The position numbers and the translations under genes are program-made. 64,000 nt of DNA from Terrirubrum flagellatum (GTDB lineage Bacteria > Pseudomonadota > Alphaproteobacteria > Rhizobiales > Beijerinckiaceae): the NCBI RefSeq assembly GCF_022059845.1, contig NZ_CP091854.1, forward strand, positions 165,797 through 229,796, written 5' to 3'. Shown here in pieces: positions 43,666 through 52,127 of this stretch. Position 1 is the stretch's first letter. Each line of letters opens with the position of its first letter. Under the pieces are notes generated by a model. It did no database searches, was not told the DNA's origin, and saw only the letters and a program-made list of their open reading frames with translations.

Positions 43666-44901
43666 CTACTTCAACGGCACGCGCCGATTGAGCTGATCCT
43701 GAAGCTCTTTCAGGATCGCTTCCGTCGGGCGGTCCGAATTGATCAACCGCATGCCGCTTTCACCAACCATTTTCGCGATCTGATTGTAGTTGGTGCGCGC
43801 CGCATCCGTCGTCGGGAAGATGTTGACGGCGGCCTCCGACGCTTTCGCGGCGAGCGCGATCATTGGATCGGCGGCCGCCATGTCAGGCGTGAAGGAACCC
43901 TTGCGCGGCGCCGGGACCTTGATCGCCTGCGTGTATTTCGTCTGCCATTCCGGCTTCGAGATCATCTCGATGAATTCCCACACGAGCTGCTGCCGCTGCG
44001 GATCGAGCTTCGCCGGAATGTGGATCGAGTTGCTGGTGCCACCGGGAATGACGGGAAACGGCATCATCGCGGCTTTGAGATTGGCGCGCGTCGCCTCCGG
44101 CGCCGTCTTGATCTGGCTCGAGAAGAATGCGCCGTCGCGGAACATCGCGACCTTGCCGTCGATATAGAGCTGCCGCATTGCTTCTGACGACACGCCCTTC
44201 GGCGCATTCTTCACCGCGACGCGAAACTGGTCGAGCGCCTTCACGACCTCAGGCGCCGTGAAATTATAGCCGCCGTCTTTTGTGAACAGGGACGCGCCGC
44301 TGCCGGTAACCCAGCTCGCCCAATCGACGAAGATATTGGGATGCTCTGATGTCGTGGCGCCCCAGCCGAAAATTCCCTTGTCTGGTTTGGTGATCGCCTG
44401 GATGGCCTTGATCAGTTCATCCGGCGTCCTGGGCACATCGACGCCGGCCTCCTTCAGCATCGCCTCGTTGTAGTAGAGCAGCATGCCGTAGCCGAGCAGC
44501 AGCACGCCCTCTGTCTTGCCGTCCCACACGAGCTCCGACTGCAGCGAGCTGAAATTCTGTTTGATGTCGGTTTTGGCGAGAAGATCGTCGATGGGTTTCA
44601 GCCAACCCTGCGAAGCGAAGGACGCGAAATTGCGGATCGGCAGATGCACGATGTCGGGCGGATTGCCGCCGGCGAAGCGCACCGTCAGCTTGTCCACATA
44701 TTCGCGGAACGGCACCTGATATTTCTTGATCATCACGCCGGGATGGGCCGCCTCGAATGCTTTCGTCGCCTCGGTCCAGAACTCGGCTGGGCCGGGCTCC
44801 TCGGCCTGCCAAGTCGGAAAATCGAGCTCCACCTTGGTTTGGGCGTGGGCGGCGGGCGCGAGCAGGCAGGCAAGTGCGGTCGCCAGCGCGGTCAGTCTCA
44901 T
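43666..44901 (-). CDS. Extracellular solute-binding protein, family 1 (importer B)
   Basis: The 411-aa protein has a Sec signal peptide (MRLTALATALACLLAPAAHAQ, cut near residue 20) and a family 1 fold (ELDFPTWQAEEPGPAEFWTEA in part, NPPDIVHLPIRNFASFASQG, GVLLLGYGMLLYYNEAML). The ATG follows AGGAGGAAACTG, a strong ribosome site. It is the first gene of the second importer operon and is divergent from the enolase-superfamily gene at 45061 with about 160 bp between them. Its ligand is probably the compound processed by that enzyme and the epimerase-family dehydrogenase. Confidence 0.88.
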   Translation of the reverse strand: MRLTALATALACLLAPAAHAQTKVELDFPTWQAEEPGPAEFWTEATKAFEAAHPGVMIKKYQVPFREYVDKLTVRFAGGNPPDIVHLPIRNFASFASQGWLKPIDDLLAKTDIKQNFSSLQSELVWDGKTEGVLLLGYGMLLYYNEAMLKEAGVDVPRTPDELIKAIQAITKPDKGIFGWGATTSEHPNIFVDWASWVTGSGASLFTKDGGYNFTAPEVVKALDQFRVAVKNAPKGVSSEAMRQLYIDGKVAMFRDGAFFSSQIKTAPEATRANLKAAMMPFPVIPGGTSNSIHIPAKLDPQRQQLVWEFIEMISKPEWQTKYTQAIKVPAPRKGSFTPDMAAADPMIALAAKASEAAVNIFPTTDAARTNYNQIAKMVGESGMRLINSDRPTEAILKELQDQLNRRVPLK

Positions 44902-45060
44902 CAGTTTCCTCCTGTCGCTGCCGGCCGCCTTTCCGTGGGCGGTCCGTGTCGTCGTCGGTTTGCCGGCGCCTCCGCGCCGACTTGCTCATTGTCGCCAAAC
45001 CGACTAGCTGTCCCCGGCTTGTTTCATAATATGATCATAATGTCCACATGGGAGGAGCCG

Positions 45061-46212
45061 GTGAGAATTGCGAAGGTCGACCACTGGCTCGTGCGCATGC
45101 CGCTGGCCGAGACCATCCTCTGGGGATCGGGCAAGCGCTCGGGAACCACGCGCCTCATCGTCCGGATCGAAACCGACGACGGGGGCGTCGGTTGGGGCGA
45201 GAGCATCTCGTTGCTCGACGCAGTCCCGGCGGTGTTCGCGAACGTCGTGGCGAAGCTCGCGATCGGCTATCCCGTCGCCGATGTGGAGCGGCTGCACCGC
45301 AACGTGTTCGGCGCCGGCTATTATCATCACAAGCGCGCGGCCGTGATGGCGACGGCGGCGCTCGAAATGGCGATGTGGGACGCGCTGGGCCGCAGGGCCG
45401 GCCTGCCGCTCTGGGCGATGTGGGGCGGCAAATGGCGCGAACGCGTCGAGGCCTCGGCCTATATTTTCGTCAGCGACCCCGCGAAGGTGACGGACACGGC
45501 GAAGCGCTTTCTCGATCAGGGCTTCGAGACCTTCAAGATCAAGATCGGCGTCTCCATGGCGAGCGATATTCCGCTGGTCGAGGCCGTGCGCAAAGTGGTG
45601 GGCGGGCGCGACGTGCGCGCCGACGTCAACGGCGCCTGGACGCCGGGAACCGCGCGCCGTCAGCTTGCAAAGCTTGGCGACTATGATCTCGCCTATGTCG
45701 AACAGCCGCTGGAGCTTGATGATCTCGAAGGGCACGCGGAATTGCGTCGCTGCCAGCTCGTTCCGATCGCGCTCGATGAGAGCGCCTATACGCTGAGCGA
45801 TGTCGGCAACATCGTGCGATCAGGCGCGGCCGATGTGGTGCTGCTTGATCCGCATGAGGCCGGCGGGCTGTGGCCTGTCATCAAGCAGGCGGCGATCTGC
45901 GAATCCGTCAGCATTCCCGTGACGCTGCATTCCGGCGGCGAGCTTGCGCTGTCGCAGGCGGCCTATGTTCATCTCGCCGCGTCGATCCCGAATATGTCGC
46001 TCGCGATCGACACCGAGCAGACCTATCTCGCCGGCGACATCGCGCCAGATGGCCCGAAGCTCGATCGCGGCGGGTTCACGCCGCCGGAGCGGCCGGGCCT
46101 CGGCGTCGAGCCGGATATTTCGCTGATTGAACGCTACAAGGTCGACGAGATCAGCGGCGCCTATCTCGACCCTGACAAGCCCGGCTGGTTTCCGGTGAAG
46201 CCCGCCTACTGA
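45061..46212 (+). CDS. Enolase-superfamily enzyme (mandelate racemase subgroup)
   Basis: The 383-aa protein shows the mandelate racemase pattern: KxK on the second barrel strand (TFKIKIGVS), metal ligands in VRADVNGAW (Asp), AYVEQPLEL (Glu) and PIALDESAY (Asp/Glu), and a probable Asp-His dyad in VVLLDPHEAGG and VTLHSGGEL. It could racemise or dehydrate a hydroxyacid. I chose the GTG at 45061, 4 bases after GGGAGGAG, over ATGs at 45031 and 45040 that lack a ribosome site. Upstream, CATAAT occurs twice 11 bases apart (from 45025), a possible operator. It is divergent from importer B. Its last 127 bp recur as a fragment at 47340-47466. Confidence 0.83.
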   Translation: MRIAKVDHWLVRMPLAETILWGSGKRSGTTRLIVRIETDDGGVGWGESISLLDAVPAVFANVVAKLAIGYPVADVERLHRNVFGAGYYHHKRAAVMATAALEMAMWDALGRRAGLPLWAMWGGKWRERVEASAYIFVSDPAKVTDTAKRFLDQGFETFKIKIGVSMASDIPLVEAVRKVVGGRDVRADVNGAWTPGTARRQLAKLGDYDLAYVEQPLELDDLEGHAELRRCQLVPIALDESAYTLSDVGNIVRSGAADVVLLDPHEAGGLWPVIKQAAICESVSIPVTLHSGGELALSQAAYVHLAASIPNMSLAIDTEQTYLAGDIAPDGPKLDRGGFTPPERPGLGVEPDISLIERYKVDEISGAYLDPDKPGWFPVKPAY

Positions 46213-46309
46213 GCTCGCTCAATTGTGTGTGTTGATCCCTTGCTCGCCCGTTCGCCGGCCTTCAGTCTGCGTTGATTGGTTGAACGCCATCGGCGACTGG
46301 GGAAGGTCC

Positions 46310-47251
46310 ATGACGAGAATTCGTTTCAAGCTTCTCTTGTCGGCCGCCTTCATGTCCGTGGCCGCCGTCCAGGCGCAACAATCAACGGCTCCGCCCACGC
46401 CGCCCTTCATCAACTGGAGCGCCGTGCAAATCAAGACAACGAATTTGGGGCGCGAAACCTATATGCTTGAAGGGCAAGGCGGAAATATCACCGTCGCTGT
46501 GGGAAGCGATGGCGTCATCATGATTGACGGACAGTTTGCGCCGCTCTCCGACAAAATAAAGGCGGCGATCAAGGAGATCACGCCGCTGCCGATCAAATAT
46601 CTCGTGAACACCCATTATCATGGAGATCACACGGGCGGGAACGACAACTTCGCCAAGGATGGCGCGGTCATCGTCGCGCATGACAATATCCGCGTGCGGC
46701 TCGCGGCGGGGACCAGGCCAGGTTTGGGCGGCCCGCCGACTCCGCCGCGCGCCGCGGAAGCGCTTCCCACGATGACTTACGTCGGCGGTTCCGTCACCCT
46801 TGAGGTGGGAGGGCGGAAGGCGCGGCTCACCCATGTGGCGAACGCGCATACTGATGGCGACACATGGGTTTATTTCGCGGACGCGAATGTGCTGGCGCCC
46901 GGCGACACAGTGAATAATCTCAAGCGCTATCAAAATATCGACTTCGCCAATGGCGGCGACGTTCGCGGGATGATCCGCGCGACAGAGACCTATCTCAAGC
47001 TGGCGAATGACGAGACCAAGGTTGTCGTCGGGCATGGGCCGCTCGCATCGAAAGCGGATATCCTCGAATTCCACGATATGCTTGTCATCTCGCGAGACCG
47101 TATCCAGAAGCTGTTTGATGAAGGAAAGACCGAGCAGGAAGTGATTGATCTGAAGCCGCTGGCCGATCTCGACGTCAAATGGGCTGAGGGCAATCCTCAA
47201 CTGGCCATCAATCACATTCGCAATGTCTATAATTCCTTCAAGCGCCTTTGA
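46310..47251 (+). CDS. Exported metallo-beta-lactamase-fold hydrolase
   Basis: The 313-aa protein has a signal peptide (MTRIRFKLLLSAAFMSVAAVQA) and the zinc motif HxHxDH in VNTHYHGDHTGGND. Further ligands fit THVANAHTDGDTWV, VLAPGDTVNN and VVVGHGPLA. It should be a periplasmic hydrolase with two zinc ions; the substrate is unknown. The ATG follows GGAAGG. The gene lies between the enolase-superfamily gene and a 127-bp copy of that gene's 3' end, so it looks inserted. No operon partner is evident. Confidence 0.85.
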   Translation: MTRIRFKLLLSAAFMSVAAVQAQQSTAPPTPPFINWSAVQIKTTNLGRETYMLEGQGGNITVAVGSDGVIMIDGQFAPLSDKIKAAIKEITPLPIKYLVNTHYHGDHTGGNDNFAKDGAVIVAHDNIRVRLAAGTRPGLGGPPTPPRAAEALPTMTYVGGSVTLEVGGRKARLTHVANAHTDGDTWVYFADANVLAPGDTVNNLKRYQNIDFANGGDVRGMIRATETYLKLANDETKVVVGHGPLASKADILEFHDMLVISRDRIQKLFDEGKTEQEVIDLKPLADLDVKWAEGNPQLAINHIRNVYNSFKRL

Positions 47252-47339
47252 AGCCTGAGAGGCAATTTCCGAAGATTCTCGAATGGTCGCAATTTTGAGG
47301 GAACGGGCGGCGGAAGCTTGTTTTCCCGCCCGCCTTCGG

Positions 47340-47466
47340 GGAGCGGCCGGGCCTCGGCGTCGAGCCCGACACTTCGCTGATCGAACGCTACAAGGTCGAC
47401 GGCATCAGCGGCGCCTATCTCGACCCTGACACACCCGGCTGGTTTCCGACGAAGCCCGCCTATTGA
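47340..47466 (+). pseudogene. 3' fragment of a mandelate racemase-type gene (partial duplicate)
   Basis: These 127 bases align without gaps to 46086-46212, the end of the enolase-superfamily gene, with 11 differences by my count. The reading frame stays open and ends in TGA at the same place, giving RPGLGVEPDTSLIERYK and ending PGWFPTKPAY. It has no start or upstream part. It is either the remnant of a paralogous gene or a duplication that accompanied insertion of the metallo-hydrolase gene. Confidence 0.85.
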
Positions 47467-47509
47467 GGCGGGCCTGTCACAGGCGCAATATCCATGTTAT
47501 TGTTCGGAC

Positions 47510-47806
47510 ATGGAAAAAGCCGACATCCTCGCCACGTTGCGCGCGCACGAAGTCGACCTTCGGTCGCGCGGCGTGCGTCACGCCGCTCTGTTCGGTTCAG
47601 TCGCGCGCGGCGAGGCTCGCGCCAGCAGCGACATCGATATTCTCGTCGAGATCGAGCCTGAAGCGGTGCGTGACGTCTATTCCTATGCCGCGCTCAAGAC
47701 CTATATCGCCGACTTTTTCGACGCGCCCGTCGATGTGGTCGATCGCGCCGCGCTGAAGCCGGGCCTTCGCGGTCCCGCGGAAGCCGACGCTGTCTATGCG
47801 TTCTGA
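47510..47806 (+). CDS. mntA: MntA-type minimal nucleotidyltransferase (antitoxin)
   Basis: The 98-aa protein has the MNT signature GSX10DXD (LFGSVARGEARASSDIDILVE) and a later acidic residue (PVDVVDRAAL). MntA antitoxins of type VII systems inactivate the HepT toxin by adding AMP to a tyrosine near its active site. The toxin gene overlaps the end of this gene by 11 bp, the normal arrangement. No clear ribosome site precedes the ATG. It lies just after the gene fragment at 47340-47466, in a patch that looks acquired. Confidence 0.85.
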   Translation: MEKADILATLRAHEVDLRSRGVRHAALFGSVARGEARASSDIDILVEIEPEAVRDVYSYAALKTYIADFFDAPVDVVDRAALKPGLRGPAEADAVYAF

Positions 47807-48155
47807 GGTCGCTATCTCGTGGCGCGATCTAGCGGATATTGAGCGCGATATCGTGGAAGCCGGCAAGCTTATGGAAGACGTCCCTTTCGACGAGTTCTGT
47901 GAGAACAGCTTAGACTGTTATGACGTGATGCGTCGTCTTGAGGTCATCTCAAGCGGCTCACAGCGCGTCCGCAGCCTCCTCGAAGATCGTCATCCTGAAA
48001 TTCGTTGGGATGCTTTGGCTGCCGCTCGAAAAATTCACGACCCTAGCGATCCTGTCCATCAGATGGCTTGGCAAAACGTCATGGAAGGCTTGTCAGGCTT
48101 GAGCCGCGCGATCGGAGATGAGCTTGGGCGAATTGAAGATGGCGGTGCACTCTAG
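47796..48155 (+). CDS. hepT: HepT-like HEPN protein (toxin), catalytic motif altered
   Basis: The 119-aa protein aligns with DUF86/HepT ribonucleases over its C-terminal half (EIRWDALAAARKIHDPSDPV, then AWQNVMEGL). HepT proteins normally carry RNxxxHxY. Here the stretch reads ARKIHDP, two residues shorter between Arg and His and without the tyrosine that MntA modifies. RNase activity and AMP-transfer control are therefore doubtful. Codon use includes TTA and many A/T-ending codons, unlike the neighbours, which suggests transfer. It ends 14 bp before the convergent M24 gene. Confidence 0.75.
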   Translation: MRSEVAISWRDLADIERDIVEAGKLMEDVPFDEFCENSLDCYDVMRRLEVISSGSQRVRSLLEDRHPEIRWDALAAARKIHDPSDPVHQMAWQNVMEGLSGLSRAIGDELGRIEDGGAL

Positions 48156-48169
48156 CGCGTCGCACGCAC

Positions 48170-49360
48170 TCACCCGACAGTCTGGCTCGCAATATCCTTC
48201 GGCGCCTTTGTCAGCACCTCGGGCGCCGCGCCGACGACGACCGTGTCGTCATGGCGGAATCCACCGAGGCCCCATTCATAGATTCCGGGCTCGGCGGAAT
48301 AGACCTCGTTTGCGATCAGCGCGCGATTGTTGAACGCCATATCCTCGGGGAATTCGTGGCCAAGCACGCCCATGCCATGGCCGGTGCGATGCAGGATGAG
48401 ATGGGCGACGCCCTCGCGTTCGAGAACCGCCTGCGCCGCAGCGTCAATTCCCGATACGGGCCGGCCGGCGACGACGGCTTCGCAGGCCGCTTCGTTGGCG
48501 GCGCGCGACGCCTCGAACAGTTTAGTCTGCCGCTGCGAAGGCTTGCCGCAGAACCAGGTGCGTTCATTCTCGACGACGAGGCCGTTGATGCGCGGAATGA
48601 CGATGTTGACGAGGCCATGGCCCGCTTCGATGCGCGCGCCTGAAGAACGGCCGTCGCCATGCGGCGCGCAACTCGCCGGCCCCGACAATGTCCAGCAGCG
48701 CATGATTTCGAGATGTTCGCCGGGAAAGCGCCGCGCCGATTCCTCGGCCATCAGAGCCGCCATCGACATGTCGAGCTCCTGCACGAGACGGCCCGGCCTG
48801 ATGTTTTCGCGATAGCGGTCCTGCACCCAGTCGGAGAGGCCGGCGATCCCGCGCATCAGCGCGATCTCGTCCTCATGCTTCACCCAGCGCAACGCGCGGC
48901 AATCGGCCGTCGCGGTTTCGATCTTGAGATGTGGCAGCGCCGTAGTGAGTTTCGCAAAGGGTCCGCCGCCGGCGTCGACGGCGATGCGCGCCTTGTGCAG
49001 GCCGCGCTGCTTCAATTTTTCCGCGACGAGATCGACCCACTGGCTCGCCAGCGGCAGGCGCGCGCCGACGCGCGGATGTTCGGCGTAGAAGGAGGCGTCG
49101 GTCACCCACAGGCGCTGCCCCTCGCGGGTGAAGCGCCAATGGTTCGTCGACAGCTCGTTCAGAATGGCGAAGGGCTCGCCATTGCGCGGCACGACGCACA
49201 CGATCGGACGCTCCCAGGGGAGAACGTCCGTCTGGAAATTCGTAGCGAACTGGAAGAAGTCGGCCTGGGTGAAAGCGATGGCGTCGAAGGCTTCGCGATC
49301 CATCAACTCCCGCATCAGTCCGAAACGATAGTCCCGGACGGCGGAGCCAAGAAACGCCAT
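48170..49360 (-). CDS. M24-family protein, creatinase-like, metal ligands altered
   Basis: The 396-aa protein has the N-terminal creatinase domain and a C-terminal pita-bread domain with the histidine motif LHRTGHGMGVLGHE and the segment SAEPGIYEWGLGGFRHDD. The two aspartates that bind metal in aminopeptidase P are not found: the segment reads VNIVIPRINGLVVENERTW. The final Glu is replaced by Asp. Metal-free M24 enzymes such as creatinase (creatine to sarcosine and urea) and ectoine hydrolase have similar losses. It lies next to sarcosine oxidase genes, so a C-N hydrolase feeding that pathway is plausible but unproven. It is probably not a peptidase. Confidence 0.7.
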   Translation of the reverse strand: MAFLGSAVRDYRFGLMRELMDREAFDAIAFTQADFFQFATNFQTDVLPWERPIVCVVPRNGEPFAILNELSTNHWRFTREGQRLWVTDASFYAEHPRVGARLPLASQWVDLVAEKLKQRGLHKARIAVDAGGGPFAKLTTALPHLKIETATADCRALRWVKHEDEIALMRGIAGLSDWVQDRYRENIRPGRLVQELDMSMAALMAEESARRFPGEHLEIMRCWTLSGPASCAPHGDGRSSGARIEAGHGLVNIVIPRINGLVVENERTWFCGKPSQRQTKLFEASRAANEAACEAVVAGRPVSGIDAAAQAVLEREGVAHLILHRTGHGMGVLGHEFPEDMAFNNRALIANEVYSAEPGIYEWGLGGFRHDDTVVVGAAPEVLTKAPKDIASQTVG

Positions 49361-49366
49361 CGGGGA

Positions 49367-49609
49367 TTACGCGCCGACCGCGTCGGTGACGCACTTCTTG
49401 GTGAAGCTGGTCTTGGCGGCGCCGTTGAGTTTCTTCTCGGCGGCGGAGGTGTCGCAGGTCTTGGCCGCGTCGCTCTCGCACTTCTTCATGAAGCTGGTGA
49501 GCGCCGCGCCGGCGAGCTTCTTCTCGGTCGCGGAGGCCTTGCAGGTGTCGGCGGCGGACGCCGCCCCGATGGTGAGGATGAGCGAAGTGGCGATGAGAGC
49601 AATGCGCAT
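49367..49609 (-). CDS. PsiF-repeat small periplasmic protein
   Basis: The 80-aa product has a signal peptide (MRIALIATSLILTIGAASA) and two PsiF-type repeats, KKLAGAALTSFMKKCESDA and KKLNGAAKTSFTKKCVTDA. Each has the pattern Lys-Lys-Leu-x-Gly-Ala with a conserved Cys. A third and fourth Cys (DTCKASA, KTCDTSA) allow disulfides. PsiF of E. coli is phosphate-starvation inducible with unknown function. The ATG at 49609 is preceded by GGAGGAGGACAA. The gene ends 6 bp before the M24 gene and may be cotranscribed with it. Confidence 0.8.
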   Translation of the reverse strand: MRIALIATSLILTIGAASAADTCKASATEKKLAGAALTSFMKKCESDAAKTCDTSAAEKKLNGAAKTSFTKKCVTDAVGA

Positions 49610-49766
49610 GGGGTTGTCCTCCTCCTGGGAATGGCAGCCTAGGTCCGTCGCCTGAGTCGGATCAAGGGCGCCTCGCAGGACCGATCGCCGCAAGCTCTTG
49701 GCGCGCCGGGCATTTGACGGGGGCCGGCGGTCGCCTACAAGGCGAGCGTCTGAGATCGAGGCGCGG

Positions 49767-50678
49767 TTGGCGAGAAAACTTCCTCCTTTTGCGGCGTTGC
49801 GCGCCTTCGAAGCGCTGGCCCGGAACGGCAGCCTCGCGGCGACTGCCGAGGAGCTGCTGATTTCGCCATCGGCGGTGAGCCATCAGGTCAAGGCGCTCGA
49901 AGTGTTCGTCGGCGCGAAGCTCCTGATCCGCGGCGCGTCCGGCATGAAGCTGACCGAACCGGGCCGGGCGCTGTTCGCCGGCCTCGTTGAGGCGCTCGAC
50001 AAGATCGAGGCCAGCACGATGGGCGTCGCGGACTATCGCGAGGCCGGTTCGCTGACCGTGCATCTCTATCATTCGCTGGCGCAGCTCTGGCTCATCCCGC
50101 AGCTTTCGGAATTCCTCGACAGCAATCCCGGCCTCGCCGTGACCTGCGTCACCAAGCCGGAGGAGGTCGATTTCTCCGGCTCGACCGTCGACGTGGCGAT
50201 CCGCTACGCCCGCGAACGGCCGGCGGAGCCGCTGGCGGAGAAGCTGATCGACGAGGTGATCTATCCCGTCGTCTCGCCGGGCTATCTCCGCAGCAGCGGC
50301 CCGATCGAGACGCCGCAGGATCTCATCGGCAAGCGGCTGATCGGCTGCGAGCACCAGATCCAGGAATGGGCCTATTGGTTCGAGGCGGTCGGGATCGACC
50401 CCGCCAACGGCCGGCCGCAGATCGTGTTCGACACGCGCAATCAGGCGCTGCAGGCGGCGGCGGAAGGCATCGGCGTCGCCATCAACCGCCGTCCCTCAGG
50501 CGACCTCATGATGCAGCGCGGCATCCTTGTCGCTCCGGTCGACATGCGGATTGCGACCGGCATGGCCTATTACATTATCGCGCCCCAGCGCTCGGCGACG
50601 TCGCCGCGGGTCAAGCTGTTCTCGGCCTGGCTGGCCTCGATCAGCGCCGGGCTGCGCGACGAGGCGGCGCACAAATAG
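49767..50678 (+). CDS. LysR-type regulator (GcvA-like)
   Basis: The 303-aa protein has a LysR winged helix at the N-terminus (PPFAALRAFEALARNGSLAATAEEL, with HTH motif LLISPSAVSHQVKALE) and a substrate-binding domain with two Rossmann-like lobes (LTVHLYHSLAQLWLIPQLSEF, VDVAIRYARER, ALQAAAEGIGVAI). Its start motif resembles GcvA, the regulator of glycine cleavage. I favour the TTG at 49767, after GAGG at 5 bases, over an ATG at 49698 that would add an arginine-rich tail. It is co-directional with soxB 195 bp downstream and probably controls the demethylation operon. Confidence 0.83.
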   Translation: MARKLPPFAALRAFEALARNGSLAATAEELLISPSAVSHQVKALEVFVGAKLLIRGASGMKLTEPGRALFAGLVEALDKIEASTMGVADYREAGSLTVHLYHSLAQLWLIPQLSEFLDSNPGLAVTCVTKPEEVDFSGSTVDVAIRYARERPAEPLAEKLIDEVIYPVVSPGYLRSSGPIETPQDLIGKRLIGCEHQIQEWAYWFEAVGIDPANGRPQIVFDTRNQALQAAAEGIGVAINRRPSGDLMMQRGILVAPVDMRIATGMAYYIIAPQRSATSPRVKLFSAWLASISAGLRDEAAHK

Positions 50679-50749
50679 CAGGCGGGGGCGCCGCGCCATT
50701 GCGCGCGCCGCCCTTCTCCCGATGCAAACCGCCCTCCGATTCACGCCGC

Positions 50750-50763
50750 TTGAATTTTTTCAA
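50750..50763. promoter_or_regulatory. Palindrome upstream of soxB, candidate LysR site
   Basis: TTGAA-TTTT-TTCAA is a perfect 5-bp inverted repeat in the 195-bp gap between the LysR gene and soxB. It fits the T-N11-A form of LysR boxes. The adjacent LysR protein is the candidate binder. No strong -35/-10 pair was recognised beside it. Confidence 0.45.
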
Positions 50764-50873
50764 ATTGATGACGCGCCCCAGCGCTCTAGCCTGTCTCTTG
50801 TGATCATGTCGGCCTCTTCAATTCCCCGCGTCCGCGCCAGCGATGGCGCGCGGCCGAACGCGCGGCTGATCTG

Positions 50874-52127
50874 ATGGACCTCTATTCCGGCTGGCGCCTC
50901 GCAAAGGAGGCTCTTGGAGGCCATCTCGGCTGGAAGCCGGCCTGGCGCGACGCCGCGCCGAAAGCGCAGTACCAGGTCGTGATCGTCGGCGGCGGCGGCC
51001 ACGGTCTCGCGACCGCCTATCGCCTGGCGAAGGAATATGGCGTCACCGACGTCGCCGTGCTTGAGAAGGGCGCGATCGGTCTCGGCAATGTCGGCCGCAA
51101 CACGACGATCATTCGCTCGAACTATTTCTCGTCGGAGAATGTCCGCTTCTACGAAACGTCGCTCAAGCTGTGGGAGCGCTTCGAGCAGGAGATGAATTTC
51201 AACGCGATGGTCAGCCAGCGCGGAACAATCAATCTCTATCATACCGACGGACAGCGCGATCTCTTCGCTCGTCGCGCCAACACGATGCGGCTGGAAGGCG
51301 TCGATGTCGAGCATGTCGACAAGGCCGGCGTGAAGATGCTCGCGCCTCTCGTCGATGTCGAGAATGGCCGCTATCCCGTGCTCGGCGGATTCCTGCAGAA
51401 GCGCGGCGGCACAGTGCGGCACGACGCCGTCGCCTGGGGCTACGCCCGCGCCGCCAGCGCGCGCGGCGTCGACATCGTGCAGCAATGCGAGGTGACCGGC
51501 GTTCGCCGCGAGGGCGCGCGCGCTGTCGGCGTCGAGACCACGCGCGGCTTCATTGCCGCCGACAAGATCCTGTTCGCGGTCGCCGGCCATTCCTCGCGGC
51601 TCGCCGCCATGGCGGGCTTCCGGCTGCCGATCGAAACCCATGTGCTGCAGGCCTTCGTGACCGAAAGCATCAAGCCGACGCTCGATTGCGTCGTCACCTA
51701 TGGCGCCGGCCATTTCTATGTCAGCCAGTCCGACAAGGGCGGGCTCGTCTTCGGCGGCGCCATCGACGGCTGCAACACCTATGCGCAGCGCGGCGGCTTC
51801 ACCATGCAGGAGGAGGTGATGGCGGCCGGCGCTACGCTGATGCCGGCGCTGTCGCGCCTGCGCGTGCTGCGCCAGTGGGGCGGCGTGATGGATATGAGCA
51901 TGGATGGCAATCCCATCATCTCGCGCACGCCGGTCGAAAACCTCTTCGTCAATGGCGGCTGGTGCTATGGCGGCTTCAAGGCGATTCCCGCCGGCGGCGT
52001 CGTCACCGCCCATCTCGTCGCGACGGGCAAGCCGCATCCGCTCGGCGCGCATTTCGGACTCGATCGTTTTCGCGAGGGCCGCACCATCGACGAGCGTGGG
52101 GTCGGCCCCTCGCCATGGGCGCACTAG
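50874..52127 (+). CDS. soxB: Sarcosine oxidase beta subunit
   Basis: The 417-aa flavoprotein carries the FAD motif VVIVGGGGHGLATAYRLAKEYG and the covalent FMN histidine segment GGTVRHDAVAWGYARAA. The motif NGGWCYGGFKAIPAGG near the end is typical of heterotetrameric sarcosine oxidase beta. It oxidises sarcosine to glycine with transfer of the methyl group to tetrahydrofolate or release as formaldehyde. The TAG stop overlaps the left end of MITE-like element 2, which separates soxB from soxD by 268 bp. In most relatives the sox genes are nearly contiguous. Confidence 0.93.
   Translation: MDLYSGWRLAKEALGGHLGWKPAWRDAAPKAQYQVVIVGGGGHGLATAYRLAKEYGVTDVAVLEKGAIGLGNVGRNTTIIRSNYFSSENVRFYETSLKLWERFEQEMNFNAMVSQRGTINLYHTDGQRDLFARRANTMRLEGVDVEHVDKAGVKMLAPLVDVENGRYPVLGGFLQKRGGTVRHDAVAWGYARAASARGVDIVQQCEVTGVRREGARAVGVETTRGFIAADKILFAVAGHSSRLAAMAGFRLPIETHVLQAFVTESIKPTLDCVVTYGAGHFYVSQSDKGGLVFGGAIDGCNTYAQRGGFTMQEEVMAAGATLMPALSRLRVLRQWGGVMDMSMDGNPIISRTPVENLFVNGGWCYGGFKAIPAGGVVTAHLVATGKPHPLGAHFGLDRFREGRTIDERGVGPSPWAH

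Noticed and set aside
45025..45042. ATG codons at 45031 and 45040 as the start of the enolase-superfamily gene
   Set aside because: Neither has a ribosome site, whereas the GTG at 45061 follows GGGAGGAG at ideal spacing and gives the usual N-terminus.
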